In this document: piece after piece, positions 25,313 through 33,636 of the stretch
How positions within the stretch are numbered: position 1 is the stretch's first letter
Layout: every line of letters begins with the position of its first letter
Assembly: GCA_022510905.1 (NCBI GenBank)
Contig: JAFLSN010000004.1
Span: 54,131-118,130 of the forward strand
Source: Treponema sp.
GTDB taxonomy: Bacteria; Spirochaetota; Spirochaetia; Treponematales; Treponemataceae
Length of the DNA: 64,000 bases
Direction: 5' to 3'
Position numbers and translations under genes: made by a program
Notes under the pieces: model-generated
Told to the model about the DNA's origin: nothing
Databases searched by the model: none
What the model saw: only the letters and a program-made list of their open reading frames with translations

Positions 25313-27492
25313 TATTTGCCTCCCAGGTATTTTATTACCAGAATAGTCACATCGTATTCAAGTTCTTTTGAGGTGAATTTTACCAATGCGTCATACGTGA
25401 ACTGGCCCATTTTTTCGGCGGGATATGTGAGGTTTTCCATGAGCGAACGCTGTATGCGGTCTTTGCCGAACTGGTCGCCACGGAGCGAAACTGTTTCAAT
25501 CAGTCCGTCTGTGCAGGAGAACACCACATCGCCGGGGGCAAGATTCACTTTGCTCACCTTGATAAGCTTGCTGATGTCTGAGGCGAACCCCAGCACCTTT
25601 CCTTCACCCTGAATTTCAATCACATTGTTGTACTGGCGCGTGTACAGGAACAGGGCAGAGGAACCGCAGTTGATGTAGTACATGGTGTTTGTGGCAAAAT
25701 CCATGAGCGCGAATGTGCCGGCAAAATATGTTCCCTTGGGAAGACTGTAGCGGATGAACGTGTTCACTTTTTCTACCAGCAGCTTGAAATCTTTGGTTTC
25801 CGCAAGGAATGTGCGGATAATCGATTTTAGAATCACCATGTTCATTGAAGCTGCAATGCCTCGGCCGCTTAAGGCTCCGATTATAAAAATGTGGCGCGTG
25901 TCTGTAAGGCGGATAAGGTCGATGAACTCGCCTCCGATGTTGTGCGCGGGAATCATCTGGTAGCCAACATCGACCTTGGGGTTGGTCACCCTGTCCATGT
26001 TTTCCTGGATGGATGTGATGATTTGGCCTGACATGCGGATTTCGCGGTTCACGGTGCCCACAACCGATTCATTCATAATGTTTTTGAGGTAGTAGCCCAG
26101 CACAAAGAAATTTGAATACAGCTTTGTAAAAACGCTGTAGTCGTATTCATTGTACATATTGCTGTTGTTCTTTTTGCCAAGGAAGATGAGACCTAGCACA
26201 TGGCGGCCTTCGTTGAGCAGAATCATGGCATCGGCATCGTTTTTGTCGAGCGCGCCGAGCAGTGATGCCCGGGTGTTCACAACGTTGTGGTCATGTTCTG
26301 CCCATTGGCGGAATACTACCGGGTGTCTGATTGCCAGAAGGACATCAAAAAAATCAGTGTTCATCGAGAGCGTGACCGGAGTGCTTCCTTCCCGTGTTGT
26401 GTATACGGTCTCAAGGAAACCGGTGCCCGTGTCAATCAGTATGGTGATGGCAGACGTGTCAACATATTTGTTGAGGATTCCAAAAACAGCGGCAGAAACT
26501 TCCGAAGGTTCTTTGTCAAAATCTATTGAGGTGATTTCATTTTCAAAGTTGCGGGCATAGCGTTTGTCGCGCATAAATGAAAGATGGCTAAAAAAGTTTC
26601 CGCTCATGCTCCACAGCACAAAAAATGCCACGATTGCAACTGGGTAGGCAGTGATGAACACAACGGGAATTGTTGCGTACAGCGGCCACAGCGCCATGAA
26701 CAGAAGCCCCGCGAACACCGATGGAACGGCAAACTGAAAGAGGAATCGGCCAAGTCCATGCCTGATTGCACGTCCGTCATAAATCTCACGTTGTGAAAAA
26801 GCCGCGTTGAACATGAGCAGCTCCGGTACAAAAGCTGTCACGGTCATGGTGCGGAACATGCTCTGGTATGGTAGCGTATAGTGAAGGAAAAAGAGCAGGA
26901 GCCATGATGTGCACACCGCCATTGCCACCGCTGTCATGCGCTGCTGGTCAAGGCGCGACTGTGCGTTTTCCATGCGAACCCAGATTACTAGAGCGCTTAC
27001 AAGTGGCAGGAATACTGCGTAAAACAGTATCAGAAATTCATACCAGGTGATTGAAATGTACTGGTGTATCGGCCCGGAAAACATCGGGCCTGAATTCACC
27101 TCAAATATGGAGCCGAACGCAATCCTGAAGTCTTTGATGGCATTGGGCGCCATAAAAACTATGTATACGGCAAACGCATCGAGCAGCACCTGCGCCACAG
27201 GAAAAGCTTTGTTCTTTTTGTAATGAGGAAACAGAAGCACAAATCCGCATGTGGACACGCAGTACCAGGCGAAAAACACAAGCGTGAGTTTTCCAAAGAT
27301 GAGCGCAAGCCTTTCCGGTGCCCAAAAGCAGAGGGCGATTGTTATGGTCATAAAACCCAGCGTGGTTGCCAGGAACAGGGCGATGTTTACCAGTTTGGTT
27401 CCGATTATGTTGATTGAACCGTGGTCATCGATAGAAAACGAAAACCATATGAGGATTCCGCACAGGGCGGCGTTCAGCAGCAGAAAAATCAT
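25312..27492 (-). CDS. Membrane-anchored PP2C/SpoIIE-like protein with degraded active site
   Basis: A 726-aa protein. Residues 1-300 form about eight membrane helices of a 7TM-like sensor; about 330-500 looks like a GAF-type domain (ILNKYVDTSAITILIDTGTG, DADAMILLNEGRHVLGLIF); about 510-726 is the PP2C domain. Compared with SpoIIE/RsbU, the metal Asp in GGD(F/W) is Glu (GGEFID) and the Asp of GD(V/M)xGxG is Ala (GALSGRG, A540); the later Asps in CTDGLIE and YDVTILV remain. Two of four metal ligands changed suggests a weak or dead phosphatase, perhaps a decoy or regulator of its active neighbour. It sits 3 bp after that neighbour and overlaps the STAS gene. Confidence 0.85.
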   Translation of the reverse strand: MIFLLLNAALCGILIWFSFSIDDHGSINIIGTKLVNIALFLATTLGFMTITIALCFWAPERLALIFGKLTLVFFAWYCVSTCGFVLLFPHYKKNKAFPVAQVLLDAFAVYIVFMAPNAIKDFRIAFGSIFEVNSGPMFSGPIHQYISITWYEFLILFYAVFLPLVSALVIWVRMENAQSRLDQQRMTAVAMAVCTSWLLLFFLHYTLPYQSMFRTMTVTAFVPELLMFNAAFSQREIYDGRAIRHGLGRFLFQFAVPSVFAGLLFMALWPLYATIPVVFITAYPVAIVAFFVLWSMSGNFFSHLSFMRDKRYARNFENEITSIDFDKEPSEVSAAVFGILNKYVDTSAITILIDTGTGFLETVYTTREGSTPVTLSMNTDFFDVLLAIRHPVVFRQWAEHDHNVVNTRASLLGALDKNDADAMILLNEGRHVLGLIFLGKKNNSNMYNEYDYSVFTKLYSNFFVLGYYLKNIMNESVVGTVNREIRMSGQIITSIQENMDRVTNPKVDVGYQMIPAHNIGGEFIDLIRLTDTRHIFIIGALSGRGIAASMNMVILKSIIRTFLAETKDFKLLVEKVNTFIRYSLPKGTYFAGTFALMDFATNTMYYINCGSSALFLYTRQYNNVIEIQGEGKVLGFASDISKLIKVSKVNLAPGDVVFSCTDGLIETVSLRGDQFGKDRIQRSLMENLTYPAEKMGQFTYDALVKFTSKELEYDVTILVIKYLGGK

Positions 27493-27495
27493 TGC

Positions 27496-28896
27496 CTAGC
27501 CCTCCAGTTTTGCGACCATCATAGTCACATCGTCGCGGAGTTTTTTTTCACCGTTATAGGTGAGTACCAGATTTACCACATCGTCTATAAATTCCTTGGG
27601 AGATTTCGCGGCGCTTTTTCGGATTGTATTGCTGTACAGCTCCGTGTCGCCAAGCTCAATGCCGTTTTCGTCCATCACTTCTGAAACGCCGTCTGATGCC
27701 ATCAGAATCACATCTCCCCGGAACAGGCGTTGTTCTGAAACTTCAATATCAAACAGGTCTATGATGCCAACAATGGAGCAGTTTGATGTGAGCGGCTTGA
27801 TTCGGTAGCCGTCTGGGGCCCTGGTGATGATAACCGGGTCTGACATGGAGGCGTTTATATATCGGATTGTCATCTGCTTTGTGTCTACGATACCCAAAAA
27901 CAGAACCGTGTATTTGTCTTGCAGCTTCATGCCCCGAATGGCCTTGTCTATAGCGTGGATCATGGCCGGGAGGTCGTTTTTGTTTTCAAGTATTTTTACC
28001 GTGTTCATCACCAAGCCCATGACAAGCGCGGCAGCGAGCCCTTTTCCTGAAACATCGCCCAGCATGAGCAGTGTTTTGTTTTCATCTATAGGAAGCACGG
28101 AATAGTAGTCGCCGGAAACATTTACCAGCGGACGGAAGTAGGCGGCGATGGAAAGCTTTTCGTTTTTTGGCATCTGCTGTGGCAAAAACGAACGCTGGGT
28201 GTCGGCAAGCTGCGACCATTCTTTTGAAAGCGATGCGATTTCTGAAAGGTTCGCGATTGTAGTGGTGCGGTTCTGGAAGCGCGTGAATTCTTCAAGCAGC
28301 TGCTTGTAAATGGAACTGTCGAACAGTCGTGTATATCGGCAGAATACATAAAAGTGGTGGTGATTGTTTGAAAGAAAAAAGCCACGCGCGTTGCTGGAGG
28401 ATTCAAGCAGCCCGAGTTTGCTATCGATGAAAAAGCAGCCTTCGCCCCATGTGTCAGGAAAATTGTTTGAAAGCGTTTCCATGGTTTCTTTTGCCGTGGA
28501 AAGCCTGTCGGGGCTGTTGTACAGCACGTAGTTTTTTTCGGTGTCTGTATAGAGCACCGCACAGTCCCCTTCCTGTTCCAGAATCTGCGCGATTGCGTCA
28601 TAAAAATCATCGAGTGAATAGCATATGCGCAGGCGGTCGATAAACTCTGTGAGCAGGGCCGTTTCCTTTGTGAACAGTGCGCTGTGTTCAAGCCGGGAGC
28701 TGGTTTTGTCTTTGAGCATAAAACTCACGGTAAGCAGCGAAAGGAAGATAACGCCTGTTGTAATCCAAGTGAACTGCGGTGAATAGCTTTGGTTGGCATT
28801 GATAACGGGAATCACGTTTACCGCGATGAGTATAAAAAGAACGAGCATGACAATATCTATACAGATAAGAGCCACCCGCCGCTTGAATTTGTACAT
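27496..28896 (-). CDS. Membrane-anchored PP2C phosphatase (RsbU/SpoIIE family)
   Basis: A 466-aa serine phosphatase. Two N-terminal membrane helices (VALICIDIVMLVLFILIAV; ITTGVIFLSLLTVSFML) are followed by a GAF-like sensory region (about 80-220), a coiled linker, and a PP2C domain with all four metal Asps: NVSGDYYSVL, LGDVSGKGLAAAL, MASDGVSEV and LRDDVTMMVAKL. It likely dephosphorylates the STAS protein two genes downstream in response to a membrane or small-molecule signal. ATG 28896 has GAGGTG upstream; the frame opens earlier (29043) but without membrane or domain support. First gene of the operon. Confidence 0.92.
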   Translation of the reverse strand: MYKFKRRVALICIDIVMLVLFILIAVNVIPVINANQSYSPQFTWITTGVIFLSLLTVSFMLKDKTSSRLEHSALFTKETALLTEFIDRLRICYSLDDFYDAIAQILEQEGDCAVLYTDTEKNYVLYNSPDRLSTAKETMETLSNNFPDTWGEGCFFIDSKLGLLESSSNARGFFLSNNHHHFYVFCRYTRLFDSSIYKQLLEEFTRFQNRTTTIANLSEIASLSKEWSQLADTQRSFLPQQMPKNEKLSIAAYFRPLVNVSGDYYSVLPIDENKTLLMLGDVSGKGLAAALVMGLVMNTVKILENKNDLPAMIHAIDKAIRGMKLQDKYTVLFLGIVDTKQMTIRYINASMSDPVIITRAPDGYRIKPLTSNCSIVGIIDLFDIEVSEQRLFRGDVILMASDGVSEVMDENGIELGDTELYSNTIRKSAAKSPKEFIDDVVNLVLTYNGEKKLRDDVTMMVAKLEG

Positions 28897-29186
28897 GCAG
28901 ACACCTCGACACTTTAAAAATGCACCATCCGTGGACTTGCCTAAAACAATGTATGGTGATGAACGCGGCCTTCCGTGCTTGGCACCATACATGTTGCGCA
29001 CATCTTGTCCATGGAGCATTTCAGGAACCTTTGCTCCTGGCACACTAGTATATCATACTTTCGGCAAAATAGGGAAATTTATTGAAGTGTCTGCAAAAAA
29101 ATCCTTGCCGCCATGCGGATTACCCTGCCGCAGTTGGTTGCCAAAGTGAACAACGGCAGGTAAAAATGAATTTTTAGCTTGACGGT

Positions 29187-29275
29187 TTTATTCGTGCGGA
29201 AAGGGTGCATATCGTGCTTCTGCGAACCAGCCATTTGGCTTTAAGCTTTGCTTTTGCGTCAGGATGTGTTGATTC
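29187..29275 (+). repeat. Dispersed intergenic repeat, full copy
   Basis: A complete element running from TTTTATTCGTGCGGAAAGGG through GTGCTTCTGCGAACCAGCC and GGCTTTAAGCTT to GCGTCAGGATGTGTTGATT. It matches the inverted copies at 40178-40268 and 47402-47487. The rest of the 29044-29417 gap holds no gene; a TACAAT at 29345-29350 may be the ilvE -10 box. Confidence 0.75.
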
Positions 29276-29417
29276 TGGTGAATATCCAGAAAATGGTTCC
29301 CTGCGCTGTCTTTCTGTGCGCTGTACAAATGACAAAAAAAATGCTACAATAAAGCCCGTTATATTTATGGGAGCGCCACACAAGTTTCTACGCCCTCAAA
29401 GCATGGAGGAATAAAAA

Positions 29418-30518
29418 ATGGCATTCGGTCTGAATCTGTACCCCTTTACTTACATTGCCCGCTACAATACGGAAACAAACTTATGGGATGAACAATGGCT
29501 GCAAGCGGATTCTATTACCCATGAGCAGCTCATGGCATTAAGCGAGGCTGAGCGCCAGACTGTGCTCGATAAACGCAACCAGATGGGCCTTCCGGCTGTA
29601 AGCTATACCAGCCAGTATGCATACGGCTGCTTTGAAGGCATGAAAGGCTTTCCCACAAAAGACGGCGGAGTGGCGATTTTTAGGCCTGACCAAAACGCGC
29701 ATAGATTTGCAAACAGCATGAAGGGGCTGTATTGTCCTCCGTTTCCTGAAGACCAGTTCGTAAAAGCCTCTGTTGAGTTTGTGCGCCGCAATGCCGAATT
29801 GGGCTATGTGCCACAATACAACCCTGAATGGGAAAAAGAAGACTACGCCAATGCGGAGTCAATCTACATACGGCCGTTTATGAGTTCCGAAGGTGCCATC
29901 GGTGTGGGCTGTGCAAAAAGCCCTGTCGTGGTCATCTGTGCAACCACGGTTTCGGCCTACTTCAAGCCGGGCCTTGACGGTGCGGTTATAACTGACCGCA
30001 TCAGGGCAACCCCGCACGGCACCGGATACATCAAGTGCGCTTCAAACTACGTGATTTCCGCGCTCGCAAAAAAAGAGGCGGAAGATGCCGGCTACGTGGA
30101 ATGCGTGTACCTTGACGCCGTGGAGCACAAATATTTTCAGGAAGGCTCCAGCTGCAATATTTTCTTTGTGCTAAACAACGGCACCATTGTAACGCCAGAG
30201 CTTGGAGACACAATTCTTCCGGGTATTACGCGAAAATCCGTGCTTGCACTTGCGCAGGAAGCGGGATACAGAACCCAAGAGCGCAAGATCAGCGTCATGG
30301 AAGTGCAGGAAAGTGCGCTTGAATGTTTTGTAACGGGTACCGCCGCCGGAATAAGCACCATGTCGTCGCTTACCGATTTGTCTGGAAAAAAAGTTATGTT
30401 CCTTGGAAGTGAAGGGCCTGTGGCAAAAAATCTTCAGCATATTTTAAAGGGCCGCCAGTACGGTCTGCTGGAAGACCCGAACAAGTGGAACACTGTTGTT
30501 ATTCCAGGAACACGCTGA
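29418..30518 (+). CDS. ilvE: Branched-chain amino acid aminotransferase
   Basis: PLP-dependent transaminase for the last step of Ile, Leu and Val synthesis. The 366-aa product has QYAYGCFEGMKGF, YIRPFMSS, the PLP lysine in GTGYIKCASNYV (K206), YLDAVEHKYFQEGSSCNIFFV and LPGITRKSVLALA. The usual K-x-G-G-N-Y is K-C-A-S-N-Y here, a variation within fold class IV. GGAGG lies 9 bp before ATG 29418. With citramalate synthase in this window it supports isoleucine synthesis without threonine deaminase, though ilvBCD are not seen here. Confidence 0.94.
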   Translation: MAFGLNLYPFTYIARYNTETNLWDEQWLQADSITHEQLMALSEAERQTVLDKRNQMGLPAVSYTSQYAYGCFEGMKGFPTKDGGVAIFRPDQNAHRFANSMKGLYCPPFPEDQFVKASVEFVRRNAELGYVPQYNPEWEKEDYANAESIYIRPFMSSEGAIGVGCAKSPVVVICATTVSAYFKPGLDGAVITDRIRATPHGTGYIKCASNYVISALAKKEAEDAGYVECVYLDAVEHKYFQEGSSCNIFFVLNNGTIVTPELGDTILPGITRKSVLALAQEAGYRTQERKISVMEVQESALECFVTGTAAGISTMSSLTDLSGKKVMFLGSEGPVAKNLQHILKGRQYGLLEDPNKWNTVVIPGTR

Positions 30519-30963
30519 ACGGACTTTGTGCCGGACACCAGAACTTGACTGGAAACCACTGTAACGTGCCATGGACAGCCGCCAGCTGTATGTCGTCTGC
30601 TTTTTTGGCCACATGCTTATCCTCAATTGTTTCAACGTGGCAATGCATATGGTGCGGTTGGTCGGCGAGAGGAAAAAGGTCGTTAAGGAAAAGCGGAAAT
30701 AGATTGGAATGGTGGCGTAGGGGGAATGTATGAAAGAGGTCTATGTATAACAGAGAATGATATAGTAGCCGATGTGCTTGAGGGATGTGAATTTCTCGGC
30801 TAATACTACGGCTCTGTCGGGCAGGCTCGGACGCTCATTGAGAAAAATGAGGTTCGGGACGTGTGGTCTAAGAGCGTGGAGGGAAAACTCTTGAAGATTG
30901 ATTTGAGTATTAGTCTTTAACTGGTTTCCAGTTTGAAACAAAATGAGGTCGTTGGAGGCTCAG
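30519..30963. other. Accessory patch with short ORFs, no recognised gene
   Basis: Two tiny frames deserve mention: ATG 30571 to TAG 30702 (43 aa, MDSRQLYVVCFFGHMLILNC then a basic tail KKVVKEKRK, membrane-like, no clear ribosome binding site) and ATG 30726 to TAA 30803 (25 aa, preceded by GGGGG). ACTGGAAACCA (30548-30558) recurs inverted as TGGTTTCCAGT near 30922. Composition is AT-richer than neighbours from about 30710 on. It may be remnants of an inserted element. Confidence 0.4.
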
Positions 30964-31248
30964 ATGGCCGATATACAAATGGTTGATATAATCAAGGAAC
31001 TGTTCGGAAACATCTTTAAGTTTTTCAACGATGGATTGTTGGGAATGGCTGTGCCGTTCATCTTGCTGCTCGCTTTGGCATACCTCACGAAGGGGCTGCT
31101 GTCGTGGGTCGGAGCAATCGGAAGCGCGGGAATACTGTTGAACATTTGCCACGCAAAAGGATTTGGCACAAGTTCATTCCTTAGTAGTTATGGGAATACT
31201 AGCCCTAACAGTTATGAATTTAATATCCATAATCCTAGGGCGACATAA
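30964..31248 (+). CDS. Small predicted membrane protein, unknown function
   Basis: A 94-aa protein from ATG 30964 with a strong GGAGG 5 bp upstream. An N-terminal amphipathic stretch (VDIIKELFGNIFKFFNDG) is followed by two hydrophobic segments (MAVPFILLLALAYLTKGLL; WVGAIGSAGILLNICHA) and a polar Ser/Asn-rich tail. I recognise no family. Size, layout and AT-richer DNA, unlike the housekeeping genes on both sides, suggest an accessory gene such as a small toxin, holin-like or phage-derived protein, but nothing proves this. Confidence 0.5.
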   Translation: MADIQMVDIIKELFGNIFKFFNDGLLGMAVPFILLLALAYLTKGLLSWVGAIGSAGILLNICHAKGFGTSSFLSSYGNTSPNSYEFNIHNPRAT

Positions 31249-31312
31249 AGACTAACTCGATTTTTGGGGTGGTTATGATACTGATTGGTATGGGCATAGG
31301 CTAATCAGGTCG

Positions 31313-31338
31313 GGCGGTAGTCATAACTACCACCTTTT
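31313..31338 (+). terminator. Possible terminator after the small membrane-protein ORF
   Basis: GGCGGTAGT pairs with ACTACCACC (one mismatch) over a CATA loop and is followed by TTTTC. The T run is short. Confidence 0.45.
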
Positions 31339-31449
31339 CTATGCGCTTTGAAAAATGGGCGTTAAGTAAATTAGGATTGAGTTTATAATAAGGGCATAAG
31401 GAATAACCTATCCCAATGGAGGCAAAGAAATAAAAAAAGAATGTTAGTG

Positions 31450-31600
31450 GCGGTGTCGGGCTGTTCACAGTGATTGCGATTGTACTCGCGGTCTTGAAGG
31501 CGTACGGCGCTGACCTCAACATGGCGATAAATATCTGTTTTTTACAGAATGACCGATACAAACATAAAACAAAGGAGAATCATCGTGCCAACCCCCGTTG
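31450..31600 (+). other. Fragmentary membrane-segment frame upstream of glyA
   Basis: An open frame reading VSGGVGLFTVIAIVLAVLKAYGADLN, then a charged tail to TGA at 31598-31600, has a plausible transmembrane helix. It is preceded by an in-frame TAA with no ATG; only a GTG inside the helix could start it. It overlaps the glyA start. Probably a gene fragment or part of the same accessory patch. Confidence 0.3.
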
Positions 31601-33087
31601 AAAACTATTTGCAGTTCTGCAACAACAAACCGAATGTGGCCATGCTCGCGTATGTGGCAAATCTTCAGCAGACCGCAACCGTGGCTCCAGATATTGCCGC
31701 CGATGTGGTAAAGGAGCTTGATACCCAGCGGCGCCATCTGAAGCTTGTGGCCAGCGAAAACTATTGCTCGCTTTCCGTGCAGTCTACCATGGGAAATCTG
31801 CTCACCGATAAATACGCGGAAGGATTCCCCGAGCACCGCTACTATGGAGGCTGCGAAAACATCGACAGCGTTGAAAACATCGCCGCCCGCGAAGCAGAAG
31901 CGCTGTTTGGTGCTGATTACGCCTATGTGCAGCCCCATGCCGGTTGCGATGCCAATTTGGTGGCGTATTGGGCCGTTTTAAGCCGAATGGTTGAAACTCC
32001 CGCACTGGAAGAATTGGGCGTAAAATCCTTAGGCGATTTGACCGCCGAACAGTTCGACATGCTGCGAAAACGCTTTGGTGGCCAGAAGCTGATGGGACTT
32101 GATTACAGCTGTGGCGGGCATTTGACACACGGCTACAAGATGAATTTGAGCGCCCGCATGTTTGAAAGCCATCCTTACGGCGTTGACCGCGAAACCGGGC
32201 TCCTTGATTATGACGCGATTGAAAAGCAGGCCATGGAAGTAAAGCCGCTGATACTGCTTGCAGGATTTTCAGCGTACCCGAGAAAAATCAATTTCAGGCG
32301 CTTCAAGGAAATCGCGGACAAATGCGGTGCCGTGCTCATGGTTGACATGGCGCACTTTGCAGGTCTTGTCGCGGGCAAAGTCTGGACAGGCGACAACGAC
32401 CCCGTGCGTTGGGCCGACATCGTTACAACAACCACGCACAAAACCCTTCGTGGTCCGCGAGGTGCCATGATTCTGTGCAAGGAGCCGTTTCGGGATTATG
32501 TGAACAAAGGCTGTCCCATGGTTCTGGGAGGTCCGCTCGGGCATATCATGGCGGCAAAAGCCGTTGCGTTCAAAGAGGCCCGGAGTCCTGCGTTCCAGGC
32601 GTATGCGCAGGGCGTGGTTGAAAACGCACAGGCGCTTGCGTCAGCATGCATCAAGCGGGGTATGAAGCTTCAGACAGGCGGAACTGAAAATCACCTCATG
32701 CTAATTGACGTGACCACCTACGGCCTTACGGGAAAGCAGGCTGAGGCCGCGTTGTTCCGCTGCGGCGTTACGGCAAACGCAAATGCCCTGCCGTATGACA
32801 AAAACGGTGCATGGTGGACAAGCGGTATCCGTGTGGGCACACCGGGGCTCACTACGCTTGGCATGAATGCTTCCGACATGGAAGAAGTCTCAGACATCAT
32901 CGACCTTGTGCTCAAAGGAACCAGGCCCGGCCTCACAAAAGACGGAAAACCCGCAAAAGGAAAAATAGAGCTTGATTCTGCCGTGCAGGAACAGGCCGAA
33001 TCCCGTGTAAAGGCGCTGCTGGGTGCTCATGTGCTGTATCCTGAGCTTGACCTGGATTTTTTGAAAAAGGAATTCATCAGGAACTAA
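31585..33087 (+). CDS. glyA: Serine hydroxymethyltransferase
   Basis: PLP enzyme converting serine and tetrahydrofolate to glycine and methylene-THF. The 500-aa product (GTG start 31585, AAAGGAG 9 bp upstream) has LKLVASENY, YAEGFPEHRYYGGCENID, VQPHAGCDANLVAYWAVL, MVDMAHFAGLVAG and TTTTHKTLRGPRGA with PLP Lys286. It is about 80 residues longer than typical SHMT, through an N-terminal extension (1-45) and an insertion near 135-168, a pattern I associate with spirochaetal enzymes. An ATG at 31549 is in frame but lacks a ribosome binding site. Confidence 0.94.
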   Translation: MPTPVENYLQFCNNKPNVAMLAYVANLQQTATVAPDIAADVVKELDTQRRHLKLVASENYCSLSVQSTMGNLLTDKYAEGFPEHRYYGGCENIDSVENIAAREAEALFGADYAYVQPHAGCDANLVAYWAVLSRMVETPALEELGVKSLGDLTAEQFDMLRKRFGGQKLMGLDYSCGGHLTHGYKMNLSARMFESHPYGVDRETGLLDYDAIEKQAMEVKPLILLAGFSAYPRKINFRRFKEIADKCGAVLMVDMAHFAGLVAGKVWTGDNDPVRWADIVTTTTHKTLRGPRGAMILCKEPFRDYVNKGCPMVLGGPLGHIMAAKAVAFKEARSPAFQAYAQGVVENAQALASACIKRGMKLQTGGTENHLMLIDVTTYGLTGKQAEAALFRCGVTANANALPYDKNGAWWTSGIRVGTPGLTTLGMNASDMEEVSDIIDLVLKGTRPGLTKDGKPAKGKIELDSAVQEQAESRVKALLGAHVLYPELDLDFLKKEFIRN

Positions 33088-33240
33088 CAGGGCGCGGTGG
33101 GGTAGAACAAAAAATCAGCGGCGACTTTTTTGCAACGGTTTTCAGTGCCGGCCCAGCTGAAAATGGACGTTTTTCCGTTTTCCTGTGGAAAGGTGTGCAG
33201 GAAAACGGCGCTTCAGTGTGGCAGTTCTGTTCACCAATGC

Positions 33241-33286
33241 AAAAAAATCCACCGTTTTGTCTTGCACAAATACGATGGATTTTTTG
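33241..33286. terminator. Bidirectional terminator between glyA and the Hpt gene
   Basis: AAAAAATCCACCG pairs with CGATGGATTTTTT (one C-A mismatch), with T runs on either strand, between two convergent genes. Confidence 0.75.
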
Positions 33287-33294
33287 CTCATGCG

Positions 33295-33636
33295 TTATGC
33301 AAGGAGTGCGTCAAGTTTTTGCTTTTCGGCCATCACCGTGGCATATAGCGGCGCGTAGTCTATGGATTTGCCTTGGCGGAGCGGCTCCACCATGGCTTCC
33401 AGTGCCATGAACAGCGGTGTGAGCGCGAGGTTTCCGGTAATGCCTTTGAGTGCATGGGCATCTTCAAAAGCGGCCTTGATGTCATTTGCTTCAAGGTGCT
33501 TTCCAAGGTCGCCGAATTTTTCATTTGCAAGCCCTTTTGAAATCATTCTGAAATAGAAATCCTCTTTTCCAAGGCAGAGCTTTATGCCCCGCTCATAATC
33601 TGCCCCGTATGCAATCAATGCGTCTTTTGTTAGCAT
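33295..33636 (-). CDS. Histidine phosphotransfer (Hpt) domain protein
   Basis: A 113-aa stand-alone Hpt protein. The phosphorylated His is in AAFEDAHALKGITGNL (H61), with the usual H-x-L-K-G pattern and helical surroundings. A GGAGG precedes ATG 33636. It overlaps the end of the REC-GGDEF-EAL gene by 7 bp, so it is the natural phosphodonor partner for that receiver domain or an intermediate in its phosphorelay. No hybrid kinase is adjacent. Confidence 0.92.
   Translation of the reverse strand: MLTKDALIAYGADYERGIKLCLGKEDFYFRMISKGLANEKFGDLGKHLEANDIKAAFEDAHALKGITGNLALTPLFMALEAMVEPLRQGKSIDYAPLYATVMAEKQKLDALLA

Noticed and set aside
31549..31584. ATG 31549 as the glyA start
   Set aside because: GTG 31585 has a strong AAAGGAG at proper spacing; the ATG has none.
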